Position numbers and translations under genes: made by a program
From: Candidatus Omnitrophica bacterium UBA6210
GTDB lineage: Bacteria; Omnitrophota; Gorgyraeia; Velamenicoccales; Velamenicoccaceae
Length of the DNA: 64,000 nt
Direction: 5' to 3'
Assembly: GCA_002421805.1 (NCBI GenBank)
Contig: DISM01000005.1
Location: 54,584-118,583 of the forward strand
In this document: piece after piece, positions 34,786-43,658 of the stretch
Layout of the letters: every line of letters begins with the position of its first letter
How positions within the stretch are numbered: the first letter of the stretch is position 1
The notes under the pieces: model-generated
What the model was told of the DNA's origin: nothing
The model's database searches: none
Seen by the model: the letters and a program-made list of their open reading frames with translations, nothing else

Positions 34786-35600
34786 CACATTCTCCTCTCA
34801 AACCCCTGAAACGCTTCGGGCAGAATTTCCTGATCGACCCCAATATCAAAAGAAAGATCGTCGCCGCCGTGCATCCTGAAACGGGGGACCGTATCCTGGA
34901 GATCGGGCCGGGCGACGGGGCGTTGACGTTTGAGCTGGCCCGTGCCGCAGGACGGGTTTACGCCGTCGAGATCGACAAGAAACGATGCGCTTGTCTTTCT
35001 TCTCGGGCCGCAGACATTCCCCGCATAACGCTTGTCTGCGCTGATGTCCTTAAGTTCGACCTGGAAAAATTTTTGTTGCGGGAAGGCGTTGACCGCGTCA
35101 GGGTCGTATCGAACCTGCCGTATTATATCACCACCCCGGTCATCGCATATCTCTTTGAGAGGATCAATCTTATTGAGGACATCTTTCTGACGGTCCAGAA
35201 GGAAGTCGCGCAACGCTTGGTTGCGCGGCCCGGTGACCCGTCATACGGGTCTTTGTCATGTTTTGTCGATTATTACTGCGAGGCGGATGTTTTGTTTACC
35301 ATTGCGCCTGCGTGTTTCAGGCCCAAACCGAAAGTGGACTCCGCTTTTGTCCGTTTCAGGCCGCGGCGAGACCGCCTGGAGCGCCTGCATCTGCGTTCAG
35401 AAGAGGGATTTTTCCGGGTCATCCGGACATCATTCGGCCAGAGACGCAAGACGCTCAGGGCGAGCCTGGCGCGCATGCTGGGCAGGGCATCCCTGGAACA
35501 ACTTGGCGCCGATGAGCTTTTGGAGCGTAGGCCCCAAACAGTTTCGGTGCAGGAGTTTGCAGGCTTGAGCAACCGTATTTTTGAGTCTGCGCGGCCTTAG
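34782..35600 (+). CDS. rsmA: 16S rRNA dimethyladenosine transferase
   Basis: 272 residues (KsgA/RsmA), which dimethylates two adjacent adenines near the 3' end of 16S rRNA. It has FGQNFLID at the start, SAM motif ILEIGPGDGALT, and catalytic motif VVSNLPYYITTP. The ATG at 34782 overlaps the pdxA stop; an upstream in-frame start would lie within pdxA. Confidence 0.95.
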   Translation: MTHSPLKPLKRFGQNFLIDPNIKRKIVAAVHPETGDRILEIGPGDGALTFELARAAGRVYAVEIDKKRCACLSSRAADIPRITLVCADVLKFDLEKFLLREGVDRVRVVSNLPYYITTPVIAYLFERINLIEDIFLTVQKEVAQRLVARPGDPSYGSLSCFVDYYCEADVLFTIAPACFRPKPKVDSAFVRFRPRRDRLERLHLRSEEGFFRVIRTSFGQRRKTLRASLARMLGRASLEQLGADELLERRPQTVSVQEFAGLSNRIFESARP

Positions 35601-35603
35601 GGG

Positions 35604-35632
35604 TTTACTTTTTAAAGCGCCAATGATATTAT
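35604..35632 (+). promoter_or_regulatory. Putative promoter of gatC-gatA-gatB
   Basis: TTTACT (35604-35609), 17-base gap, TATTAT (35627-35632), in the 79-base gap between rsmA and gatC. Confidence 0.5.
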
Positions 35633-35679
35633 GGATCATTCTATATCTGTTTGGATAAGGTTAAAACCAAGAGGGAGAA

Positions 35680-35967
35680 ATGTCTATATCCCGCGATGAT
35701 GTGACTTATATAGCCCATCTGGCAAGGTTGGGGTTGTCAGAGGAAGAGATATCTCATTTTCAGGGACAGCTGGAAAGCATTCTGGAATATGTGGATAAGC
35801 TCAAAACCCTGGATGTCAGCCGTGTCGAGCCGATGACACATGTCCTTGACCTTAAGAACGTCTACCGTAAAGACAGCGTGGTGCCGTCTCTTGATCCGCA
35901 GTCGGTCCTCAAGATCGCGCCGGCCGCGCAGGGACAATTTTACAAAGTACCCAAGGTGATCGAATGA
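35680..35967 (+). CDS. gatC: Aspartyl/glutamyl-tRNA amidotransferase subunit C
   Basis: A 95-residue scaffold subunit of GatCAB. It has VTYIAHLARLGLSEEEI, then ILEYVDKLKTLDVSRVEPMTHV and a C-terminal LKNVYRKDSVVPSL. Shine-Dalgarno AGGGAG precedes the ATG. The stop overlaps gatA (ATGA). Confidence 0.95.
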   Translation: MSISRDDVTYIAHLARLGLSEEEISHFQGQLESILEYVDKLKTLDVSRVEPMTHVLDLKNVYRKDSVVPSLDPQSVLKIAPAAQGQFYKVPKVIE

Positions 35968-37406
35968 ACCTGCATACGCTTACGGCGTTGGAATTAAGGT
36001 CACGGCTGGACTGCGGTTCCGTCAAACCCCAGGATATCCTGACGGACCTGCGTAGCCGCTATGAGGCCGTCGAAAAAAAAGTCATGGCTTTTGCGCGTCC
36101 GCCTTCTTTTGAATACCGGGATACAGCCGTTGCCGGCGGCGCTTTAAAAGGGATCCCTGTTGTTATCAAGGACAACATCTGCAGTCAGGGGGATCGGACG
36201 GAGTGCTGTTCGAGGATCCTCGAAGGGTTTGTTGCTCCTTATGACGCGACGGTGGTAGATAAGCTCAAAAAGAGCGGAGCCTCGATTATGGGAAAAGCCA
36301 ACATGGACGAGTTTGCTTTTGGCTCTTCCTGCGAGACTTCCTGTTTTCATCCGACGAAGAACCCCTGGGACCTGGATTGCGTACCCGGCGGTTCCAGCGG
36401 CGGGTCCTGCGCCTGCGTGGCGGCGGATGAAGCGATCGCGGCGCTTGGTTCGGATACGGGCGGTTCCATCCGTCAGCCGGCGTCATTGTGCGGCGTCGTA
36501 GGCATGAAGCCGACATACGGGCGCGTTTCGCGCTATGGCCTTGTCGCATTTGCGTCCAGCCTTGACCAGATCGGGCCAATTACCAAGGACGTGCGGGATA
36601 ATGCCTTGGTCTTGGGTGTCATAGCCGGACACGATGATCACGACGCGACGTCAGTCGACACGAGCGTCCCGGATTATCTGTCGCAAATGCAAAAGGACAT
36701 TCGCGGCATGCGCGTGGCCATCCCCAAAGAGTATTTTGTCGAAGGCATGGACCCCGAGGTCCGTCACGCGATGATGGAGGCAAAGGCGAAGCTGGAATCT
36801 CTGGGCGCGCGTTTCGGCGAGGTCAGCCTGCCCCACACCGGATACGCGGTAGCTGTTTATTACATCATTGCGACGGCCGAAGCGTCTTCGAATCTGGCGC
36901 GTTTTGACGGCGTCCAGTACGGCGCCAGACAGATGGCGGCCTCAAAAGATGAATCGGCCCTTATCGGAATGTATAAAGAGACGCGCGACAAGGGCTTCGG
37001 CGCAGAAGCCAAGCGCCGTCTCATCCTGGGGACCTACGTGTTGTCCAGCGGTTATTATGACGCTTATTATCTGCGCGCCTCCAGGGTCAGAAGGCTGATC
37101 AAGGAAGATTTCGACAAGGTCTTTAGGGAATACGACGTGGTGTTGACACCTACGTCTCCGACGCCGGCCTTCAAGATCGGCGAGAAGATGGATGATCCGT
37201 TGAGCATGTATCTGTCCGACATTTACACGATCTCTGTCAATCTGGCGGGCGTCCCCGCCATATCCGTTCCGTGCGGCTTGACAAGGTCCGGCCTGCCGAT
37301 AGGCATGCAGGTGATCGGCCGGCCGTTCGGGGAGACAGACCTTTACCGCGTGGCGTTCCATTATGAGCAAAGCACCTCCTGGCATAAGCAGAAACCAAAA
37401 TTATAA
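35964..37406 (+). CDS. gatA: Aspartyl/glutamyl-tRNA amidotransferase subunit A
   Basis: A 480-residue amidase that releases ammonia from glutamine. The Lys of the catalytic triad is in VVIKDNICSQG, and the two serines in GGSSGGS and GSDTGGSIRQPA. With gatB and gatC it converts misacylated Glu-tRNA(Gln) and/or Asp-tRNA(Asn), implying that glutaminyl- or asparaginyl-tRNA synthetase may be missing. The original 3' junction to gatB appears interrupted by a 116-bp element; see 37405. Confidence 0.96.
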   Translation: MNLHTLTALELRSRLDCGSVKPQDILTDLRSRYEAVEKKVMAFARPPSFEYRDTAVAGGALKGIPVVIKDNICSQGDRTECCSRILEGFVAPYDATVVDKLKKSGASIMGKANMDEFAFGSSCETSCFHPTKNPWDLDCVPGGSSGGSCACVAADEAIAALGSDTGGSIRQPASLCGVVGMKPTYGRVSRYGLVAFASSLDQIGPITKDVRDNALVLGVIAGHDDHDATSVDTSVPDYLSQMQKDIRGMRVAIPKEYFVEGMDPEVRHAMMEAKAKLESLGARFGEVSLPHTGYAVAVYYIIATAEASSNLARFDGVQYGARQMAASKDESALIGMYKETRDKGFGAEAKRRLILGTYVLSSGYYDAYYLRASRVRRLIKEDFDKVFREYDVVLTPTSPTPAFKIGEKMDDPLSMYLSDIYTISVNLAGVPAISVPCGLTRSGLPIGMQVIGRPFGETDLYRVAFHYEQSTSWHKQKPKL

Positions 37407-37520
37407 GAACAGAGTCAGAGAGTCAAAGCATCAGAGTGTCAAAGTATTTAAGGAAAAAGAGGGCGCTGGTTGCGTGTTTTGTTGCCATGGCCCTGTGACT
37501 CTTTGATGCCAAATACGCTG
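37405..37520 (+). mobile_element. Repeat-type insertion between gatA and gatB
   Basis: AATTAT occurs at 37399-37404 and again at 37521-37526. Without the intervening 116 bp plus one repeat, the sequence reads AAAATTATGAAC. That gives a gatA stop (TGA) overlapping the gatB ATG, as in coupled operons. The insert has imperfect inverted arms related to GCATCAGAGTGTCAAAG and its complement CTGTGACTCTTTGATGC. Confidence 0.65.
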
Positions 37521-37524
37521 AATT

Positions 37525-38955
37525 ATGAACTATGAACCTGTGATAGGCCTGGAAGTCCATGTGCAGCTGAAGACCGCGACAAAGGCTTTCTGTGGCTGCG
37601 CCAACGTCTTCGGGACGAGAGAAAATACGAACATCTGCCCCGTTTGCCTGGGTCTGCCGGGATCGCTGCCTGTCCTGAACGAAAAGGCCTTGAAAGCAGC
37701 CATGAAGGTCGCCCTCGCCCTGGGGTGTCAGGTCCGGTCGTTTACAAAATTCGACCGAAAGAATTATTATTATCCGGACCTGCCGAAGAATTTTCAGATC
37801 TCCCAGTATGATATGCCGTTTTCCGAACACGGGAGCCTTGACATTTGTCTAGAGGGCGGCATAAGACACATTAGGATCAAGCGCGTGCATCTGGAAGAAG
37901 ATGCCGGTAAATTGATCCACCCCGAAGAGGGCGCAGAAAGCCTCGTGGATTATAACAGGGCCGGCACGCCGCTTTTGGAGATTGTCAGCGAACCCGACAT
38001 GCATTCTCCCGATGAGGCTTATGCCTACCTGACGGATTTAAAACTCATCCTGCAATATCTGGATATCTCCGACTGCGATATGGAGAAGGGGAGTTTGCGT
38101 TGCGATGCGAATGTTTCTTTGCGGCCGGCCGGGACCACTGGCCTTGGTGTCAAGTCAGAGCTCAAAAATATGAATTCCTTCCGCGCCGTGCGTCTCGCCC
38201 TGGAGTATGAGATCAAGCGCCAGGAGGCCGAGCTTAGCGACGGCAGGTCCGTTGTTCAGGAGACGCGCCTGTGGAATGAAAAGAAACAGATGACTCTGCC
38301 GATGAGGTCCAAGGAAGAAGCGCATGATTACCGGTATTTCCCGGAGCCTGACTTGCCGCCTTTCGTGATCTCGGCGTCCGAGATCGAAGAGGCGAAACAG
38401 GGCCTGCCGGAGTTGCCCAAAGAAAAACGCAGCCGCTTTATCGCGTCTTTCGGCTTTAGCGATAAGGATGCCGCGACGCTTTCAGCCACCAGGGCCCTTG
38501 CTGATTTCTTTGAGGCATGCCTGAAGCTTTATGATAAACCCAAAAAAATCGCCCATTGGTTGATCGGGCCTGTCTCGTTCCAGATGAATTCCCGCGGTCA
38601 GGATATCGGGGGGTTGCGCTTGACGCCGGCATCCCTCATAGAACTTATCGACCTGGTTGAGGCGGGCAAGATCAGCCAGCTTGCCGCTAAAGAAGTGTTG
38701 CAGGAGATGCTTGAGAGCGGCAAGCCCGCCGGCAAGATCGTGGAAGAAAAAAATCTCTCCCAGGTATCGGATGCGGGGAGCCTGTCGTCCGTGATCGAGG
38801 AGGTTATCGCCGCCAATAAGAAATCCGTCGATGACTTCAGGGCCGGCAAGGAGAACGCCGTGATGTTCTTGGTCGGCCAGGTGATGCGCCTTTCCAAAGG
38901 CAAGGCCAATCCGAAGACAGCCAGGGAGATGCTGATCGAAAGGTTGAAATCATGA
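37525..38955 (+). CDS. gatB: Aspartyl/glutamyl-tRNA amidotransferase subunit B
   Basis: 476 residues. It is the kinase/transamidase subunit that activates and amidates the misacylated tRNA. Signatures: YEPVIGLEVHVQLKT, CPVCLGLPGSLPVLN, FDRKNYYYPDLPKNFQISQYD, EDAGKLIH and DYNRAGTPLLEIVSEPD. The C-terminal YqeY-type helical tail is present. It starts at ATG 37525 within the element's right-hand direct repeat and has no good Shine-Dalgarno now. Confidence 0.97.
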   Translation: MNYEPVIGLEVHVQLKTATKAFCGCANVFGTRENTNICPVCLGLPGSLPVLNEKALKAAMKVALALGCQVRSFTKFDRKNYYYPDLPKNFQISQYDMPFSEHGSLDICLEGGIRHIRIKRVHLEEDAGKLIHPEEGAESLVDYNRAGTPLLEIVSEPDMHSPDEAYAYLTDLKLILQYLDISDCDMEKGSLRCDANVSLRPAGTTGLGVKSELKNMNSFRAVRLALEYEIKRQEAELSDGRSVVQETRLWNEKKQMTLPMRSKEEAHDYRYFPEPDLPPFVISASEIEEAKQGLPELPKEKRSRFIASFGFSDKDAATLSATRALADFFEACLKLYDKPKKIAHWLIGPVSFQMNSRGQDIGGLRLTPASLIELIDLVEAGKISQLAAKEVLQEMLESGKPAGKIVEEKNLSQVSDAGSLSSVIEEVIAANKKSVDDFRAGKENAVMFLVGQVMRLSKGKANPKTAREMLIERLKS

Positions 38956-40277
38956 AGAAGGTCCTGAGGATCTGCGTGTGGGGCGCGGCGGTATTCTTGG
39001 TGCTGGCGGTGGCGAATTTCGGTATGACGGCCATCAACCAGGCCAAGCGCAACGAGACCTACAAAGAGCTTGAGATCTTTGCGGATGCCCTTGCTTTTGT
39101 GCAGGCGCATTATGTGGATGAAGTGCCGCCCAAGGACCTGATCTATGGCGCGCTTGCGGGTATGTTGGGAAATCTCGATCCTCACAGCCAGTTTTTGACG
39201 CCTGAAGAATATGAAGACCTGATGGCGGACACGAGCGGGCATTTCGGGGGCATCGGCATAGAGATCACGCTCAAGGACCATCTGATCACCGTCATCACAC
39301 CGATCGAAGGGACACCGGCGTGGGAGGCGGGTTTGCAGCCGAACGACCGGATCGTCAAGATCGATGATACGGTTTTGAGGGATTTTACGCTCAATCAGGC
39401 CGTTAAAATGCTCCGAGGCAAGCCGGGGACAGAGGTGACGCTGGCCGTCTGGCGCGAAAAAGAGACTAAGCTTTTAACGTTCAAGATCAAGAGGGCGATG
39501 ATCGAGATCAGGGATATTAAGGAGGCGAGGATCCTTGAACAGGGGATCGCCTATATCAAGCTTGTCGAGTTCAGTGAAGAAACGCCCCGCCATTTCGACC
39601 GGGCCCTGGCTGACCTCAAGTCAAAAGGGATGACGGCGCTCATTTTTGACCTGCGCAATAATCCCGGCGGTCTTTTGGACCAGGCCGTGGAAGTGACAGA
39701 ACGTTTTGTTCCTAAGGGCAAAGTGATCGTTTCCATCAAAGGCCGCGATCCTTCGCAGGACGAAGTCTTCACGTCCCGTACCGACTCGCCCTATAAAGAT
39801 ATGCCTATGGTGGTTTTGATCAACGAGGGGAGCGCCTCCGGCAGTGAGATCCTGGCCGGCTGTCTCAAGGACCAGAAGAGGGCCATTCTCGTCGGTTCCC
39901 AGACATTCGGCAAAGGGTCGGTCCAGACAGTCTTGCCTTTGCGGGATGGTTCTGCGCTGAAGTTGACGACAAGCCGCTATTACACGCCTTCGGGCGCATC
40001 GATCCATGAAAAAGGGATCGCTCCGGACGTGATCGTCCCCGAGGGACCGTCGAGCGCCTCGGCCGCAGGACCAGAGGAAGAAGCTTCGCTGGACGAGATC
40101 TTCGAAGGTGTCGAGAAAAAATCTGATTCTGGCGCGCTGGCCCAGCTTTACCAGCGCGACCATGTCTTGTCGCGCGCCGCCGATATCATCAAAGGGATCA
40201 AGGTGTATCAGCAAATGCTGCAGCCGACAGCATCTGCCGGGAGAGATGCTGCAGAAAAGAATACGCCTCATGAATAA
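38952..40277 (+). CDS. C-terminal processing peptidase (S41 family)
   Basis: 441 residues with an N-terminal signal anchor (ICVWGAAVFLVLAVANFGM). A PDZ domain (GHFGGIGIEITLKD ... AWEAGLQPNDRIVKIDD) is followed by the S41 catalytic domain. The nucleophile is in NEGSASGSEI and the lysine in GSQTFGKGSVQT. CtpA-type proteases trim exported or cell-wall proteins in the periplasm. Overlaps gatB by 4 bases and the next gene by 8. Confidence 0.94.
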   Translation: MKKVLRICVWGAAVFLVLAVANFGMTAINQAKRNETYKELEIFADALAFVQAHYVDEVPPKDLIYGALAGMLGNLDPHSQFLTPEEYEDLMADTSGHFGGIGIEITLKDHLITVITPIEGTPAWEAGLQPNDRIVKIDDTVLRDFTLNQAVKMLRGKPGTEVTLAVWREKETKLLTFKIKRAMIEIRDIKEARILEQGIAYIKLVEFSEETPRHFDRALADLKSKGMTALIFDLRNNPGGLLDQAVEVTERFVPKGKVIVSIKGRDPSQDEVFTSRTDSPYKDMPMVVLINEGSASGSEILAGCLKDQKRAILVGSQTFGKGSVQTVLPLRDGSALKLTTSRYYTPSGASIHEKGIAPDVIVPEGPSSASAAGPEEEASLDEIFEGVEKKSDSGALAQLYQRDHVLSRAADIIKGIKVYQQMLQPTASAGRDAAEKNTPHE

Positions 40278-41163
40278 CTTTAAAAATTTTGTCATTCTGC
40301 TTCTTTCTGTCATCATCATTCTTCAATCGGCCATCCTTTTTTATCTTTTGCATCGGCAAGGCCCCGCTGTCAGGAAGCCCCCTGCGGTAGCGCGGCCGGG
40401 CGTGAGGCCTGCCGCCAAGCCCCCGATAGTTTTTCCAGGCGAGGAGAAAGCCGTTGTGCCTATTGTCGAGGAAAAGCCGTCTCCGGCTCCGGCCGCCGGC
40501 AAGATTGCCTTGATTATCGATGATTGGGGATACAGTCTGAAAAACAAGAGTATCATCACGGACAATAATTATCGCCTGACATTGGCTATTTTGCCTTTCC
40601 AGGAGTATTCCAAAGAGGTGGCCGAGCTCGCCCACCTTCACGGCAAAGAGGTGATCATTCATATGCCGATGGAGCCCCTCCATAAGGAACAGTTCGGATT
40701 GGAGGCGAATACGCTCCTGACGACCATGAGCGCCTCCAAGATCATCCATGTCCTCGATCAAGCTTTTTCAGAGATCCCTTACGCCCAGGGGATCAACAAC
40801 CATATGGGTTCCAAAGCGACGGGAGATGCGCGCGTGATGCGTATCGTCCTCGGGTATCTAAAGGGTCATGGCCTGTTTTTCGTGGACAGTATGACGGCGC
40901 CGAAGAGCGCCGCGCATGCGGTCGCCAAATCCCTGCATGAGAAATTTGCCAGCCGCGATGTATTTCTCGACAATGACACCGATCCGGCGTTGATCCGGGA
41001 GCAGCTGCTGAAATTGGCGCATCTGGCCCGGCAGAACGGCGTGGCTGTCGGTATCGGGCATGATCGCCCCAACACCATCGCCGTCTTGAAGGAAATGATC
41101 CCTTTTCTGCAGGAGCAAGGGTATGACTTTGTCGAAGTATCGGATGCCGTTAGAGATCTTTGA
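40270..41163 (+). CDS. Divergent polysaccharide deacetylase family protein
   Basis: About 297 residues. One N-terminal membrane anchor (FVILLLSVIIILQSAILFYLL), a Pro/Ala-rich linker, then the divergent polysaccharide deacetylase (YibQ-like) domain starting KIALIIDDWGY. It has HMPMEPLH, INNHMGSKAT, FFVDSMTAP and GIGHDRPNTI. The ctpA-yibQ order is common and suggests envelope maintenance. The substrate is unknown. Confidence 0.88.
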   Translation: MNNFKNFVILLLSVIIILQSAILFYLLHRQGPAVRKPPAVARPGVRPAAKPPIVFPGEEKAVVPIVEEKPSPAPAAGKIALIIDDWGYSLKNKSIITDNNYRLTLAILPFQEYSKEVAELAHLHGKEVIIHMPMEPLHKEQFGLEANTLLTTMSASKIIHVLDQAFSEIPYAQGINNHMGSKATGDARVMRIVLGYLKGHGLFFVDSMTAPKSAAHAVAKSLHEKFASRDVFLDNDTDPALIREQLLKLAHLARQNGVAVGIGHDRPNTIAVLKEMIPFLQEQGYDFVEVSDAVRDL

Positions 41164-41187
41164 TGCGGGGCAGGGAGGGCCAAGGCG

Positions 41188-42186
41188 TTGCTGAAGGTTT
41201 TGGGTATCGAAACATCATGTGATGAGACAGGCGCTTCTGTGGTGCGAGGCGTAGATGATGTTCTTTCTAACGTCGTTGCTTCAAGCCTGGCGCAGCACGC
41301 GCCTTACGGCGGGATCATTCCCGAGATCGCTTCGCGCGCGCAGATGGAATCCATCTGCGAGGTTGTGCGTCAGGCGATGGAAGAGGCCCGCCTGCAGGCC
41401 GGTGATGTGGATGCCGTCGCCGTTACCCAGGGGCCGGGACTGATCGGTTCTTTGCTTGTGGGACTGTCTTTTGCGCGGGCGCTGGGTCTGGCATGGCGGG
41501 TTCCGCTCATAGGCGTCAATCATCTGCAGGCCCACCTCTACGCCGCTTTTATCGAGAGCGAGATTGTTTTTCCTTTTACGGGCCTTGTTGTTTCCGGCGG
41601 GCACACCAGTCTTTATGAGGTCACAGGCATCGGCCGCGAAAAACTGATAGGGTCGACCCGTGACGATGCCGCAGGAGAGGCTTTTGATAAAGTGGCCAAA
41701 ATCCTCGGGCTGGGGTATCCCGGAGGCCCGGCCATTGAGGCGATCGCACGGAAAGGTTCCGGCGAGGCATTTCGGTTCCGTTGTGATTGCGGGTCCGGGT
41801 TTGATTTTAGTTTCAGCGGGATCAAGACAGCCGTGCTTTACAAGGCCAAGAATTTAAAAAAAATATACGGCGAGCTTTCGCAGGAAACGATCGCCGACCT
41901 GGCTGCATCATTTCAATCCGCGGTCGTCGAAGATTTGGTCGGCAAGGCCTGCCGCTTGGTGCAAAAAAGCAACAGCAGGCTTTTGGCTGTGGGCGGCGGG
42001 GTCGCGTTCAATACGGTGTTGCGTTCCCGGCTCCAGGAAGAGGCGCGTCAGAGAGGCATTGACCTGCGCCTGGCGCCGAAAGCCTATTGCTTGGACAATG
42101 CCGCCATGGTGGCGAGCCTGGCAGGACGTTTTCTCCAGGCCAAAAAATACATCAAGCGGGCGTGCCTGGATACGTTGATGGGGTAG
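41188..42186 (+). CDS. tsaD: tRNA N6-adenosine threonylcarbamoyltransferase
   Basis: A 332-residue ASKHA-fold metalloenzyme that installs t6A37. It starts LKVLGIETSCDETGASVV. The metal site is NHLQAHLYAAF, with VSGGHTSLY and GGGVAFNTVLR phosphate-binding loops. The start is TTG at 41188 behind GGGAGGGCCAAGG. MtaB (8.9 kb) acts on its product. Confidence 0.96.
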   Translation: MLKVLGIETSCDETGASVVRGVDDVLSNVVASSLAQHAPYGGIIPEIASRAQMESICEVVRQAMEEARLQAGDVDAVAVTQGPGLIGSLLVGLSFARALGLAWRVPLIGVNHLQAHLYAAFIESEIVFPFTGLVVSGGHTSLYEVTGIGREKLIGSTRDDAAGEAFDKVAKILGLGYPGGPAIEAIARKGSGEAFRFRCDCGSGFDFSFSGIKTAVLYKAKNLKKIYGELSQETIADLAASFQSAVVEDLVGKACRLVQKSNSRLLAVGGGVAFNTVLRSRLQEEARQRGIDLRLAPKAYCLDNAAMVASLAGRFLQAKKYIKRACLDTLMG

Positions 42187-42212
42187 AGATAAAGACATAT
42201 GAGAATTAAGGA

Positions 42213-42378
42213 AATCTGACATTGCTCCTCGCGTAACCATCTTGTCAATATCTGTCTGCGACCAGTCCTCGTAGAACTCGGACGGGTTCCGCAGAAAGCG
42301 GAATACTGGCCTTTCCGATAAGGCCAGGTGCATCCAGATATTTCCAAGATACGCTCGGAGTTAATTCCGCCAGTGGCG
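42213..42378 (+). mobile_element. Insertion element between tsaD and mgtC-like gene
   Basis: Flanked by 10-bp direct repeats GAATTAAGGA (42203-42212 and 42379-42388). The second copy forms the start of the mgtC Shine-Dalgarno (AAGGAGG). The right end carries an 11-bp palindrome TTAATTCCGCC-AGT-GGCGGAATTAA. The middle contains a minus-strand stretch (about 42213-42333) with coding-like composition. Confidence 0.65.
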
Positions 42379-42395
42379 GAATTAAGGAGGATGAC

Positions 42396-42866
42396 ATGAT
42401 CACAGACAATGAAATGGTACTCAGGATTTTGATCGCCTTTGTGCTAAGCGGCCTGATCGGATTGGAGCGCCAGATCTGCCGACATCAGGCGGGGTTGCGC
42501 ACGCATATCCTTGTTTGCGTCGGCTCGTGCCTCATTATGTTGACATCGCTGCATGTTTTTGATATATATAAGTCTGTGGCAAATATAGATCCCACGCGCA
42601 TTGCCGCCGGCGTCATTACCGGCATCGGTTTTCTGGGCGCGGGCACGATCATGCGTTCTTCGGAGGGGGTCAGAGGGTTGACAACAGCCTCGAGCCTCTG
42701 GGTGGTTGCCGCGCTGGGGCTGAGTATCGGATGCGGGTTTTTCAAGGTTTCTGTGGTTGTGACCTTGCTTGTTCTTTTGGTTCTCTTGTTTTTAAGAGGA
42801 TTCGAGAGGGTGATGCTAAATAAGGAGGTGCCGCATGGCCATGAGAGACAGGAAGAAGGAGACTGA
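42396..42866 (+). CDS. MgtC/SapB family membrane protein
   Basis: 156 residues with about four to five transmembrane helices. The MgtC signature is LSGLIGLERQICRHQAGLRTHILVCVGS, with GVITGIGFLGAGTIM and VRGLTTASSLWVVAALGLSIG. MgtC proteins are linked to low-magnesium survival and modulation of membrane ATPases. There is no C-terminal ACT-like domain. Its end overlaps the bactofilin fusion by 32 bases. Confidence 0.9.
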   Translation: MITDNEMVLRILIAFVLSGLIGLERQICRHQAGLRTHILVCVGSCLIMLTSLHVFDIYKSVANIDPTRIAAGVITGIGFLGAGTIMRSSEGVRGLTTASSLWVVAALGLSIGCGFFKVSVVVTLLVLLVLLFLRGFERVMLNKEVPHGHERQEEGD

Positions 42867-43344
42867 GGATAGGGTGATCACTGTCGATTCAGCTATGCAG
42901 GGCAGCCTGTCTTTTAAAGAGCCTGTGCACCTGCGCATTAACGGGAAGTTCGAGGGGACCCTTGAGGTCAGGGGGGTCCTTGAGATCGGGGACGAAGCCG
43001 TGGTGGATGCTACTATATCCGGCGACGATATCGAGATCGCAGGGCGCGTCAAAGGCGAGGTGAGCGCGACCAAGAGGATCCACCTGAAAGAGCATGCTGT
43101 TATCGAGGGCAATATCAAGACGCCCATGTTGCATATCAGCGAGGGGGCGGTCTTCCAGGGGCGGTGTGCGATGCTGGGAGATATTTTTGACACGGAGACT
43201 TTGGCCCGTTATCTGGAGGTGGATCTGAGTACCATCCAGGAGTGGGCCAGCAGCGGCAAGATCCCTGCGTTCAAGGAATCGAACGATTGGAAGTTCGAAC
43301 GCAAAAAGATCGACGAGTGGATATCCGCCGGAAAGATCGGTTAA
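42835..43344 (+). CDS. Bactofilin fused to an excisionase-type helix-turn-helix domain
   Basis: 169 residues. Residues about 12-108 are a bactofilin beta-helix (polymer-forming cytoskeletal domain), seen as short hydrophobic repeats such as VHLRINGKFEGTLEVRG, LEIGDEAVVDATI and IEIAGRVKGEV. Residues about 115-168 form a MerR/excisionase-like DNA-binding domain (FDTETLARYLEVDLSTIQEW ... KFERKKIDEWISAGKIG). AAGGAGG precedes the ATG. I know of no standard description of this fusion. The next gene carries the same HTH type plus a membrane helix, so the pair may link a filament, DNA and the membrane. Confidence 0.85.
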   Translation: MAMRDRKKETEDRVITVDSAMQGSLSFKEPVHLRINGKFEGTLEVRGVLEIGDEAVVDATISGDDIEIAGRVKGEVSATKRIHLKEHAVIEGNIKTPMLHISEGAVFQGRCAMLGDIFDTETLARYLEVDLSTIQEWASSGKIPAFKESNDWKFERKKIDEWISAGKIG

Positions 43345-43355
43345 GGCATTAGATC

Positions 43356-43658
43356 ATGGCAGCCCAGAAACTGCTGACCATCCGCGAGGTGGCCAGCTAT
43401 CTCAATATCACGGAAAAAGAAGTCGTCGAACTGGCCGAGAACGGTATGATCCCGGCCTATAAAGTCGGCGGCGTCTACCTGCGTTTCAAAAAAGAACAAT
43501 TGGACCAGGTCCGGCCCGGGATCAAACCCAACCAGTCGCTCGTCACCATTGAAGGGACCTTGATCGAGAAGGTCAGAGATTTTATCTATCATAACGATTT
43601 TTATATCCTGTCCCTGATCGTCATCTTCTTCCTCCTTTACTTTATCGTCAAATTATGA
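43356..43658 (+). CDS. Membrane-tethered excisionase-type HTH protein
   Basis: 100 residues. The N-terminal HTH_17/excisionase-like domain (LLTIREVASYLNITEKEVVELAE ... YLRFKKEQLDQV) is followed by a linker. One C-terminal transmembrane helix (FYILSLIVIFFLLYFIVKL) ends the protein, so the DNA-binding part would face the cytoplasm. It starts 11 bases after the bactofilin fusion and its stop overlaps larB. Target DNA is unknown. Confidence 0.8.
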   Translation: MAAQKLLTIREVASYLNITEKEVVELAENGMIPAYKVGGVYLRFKKEQLDQVRPGIKPNQSLVTIEGTLIEKVRDFIYHNDFYILSLIVIFFLLYFIVKL

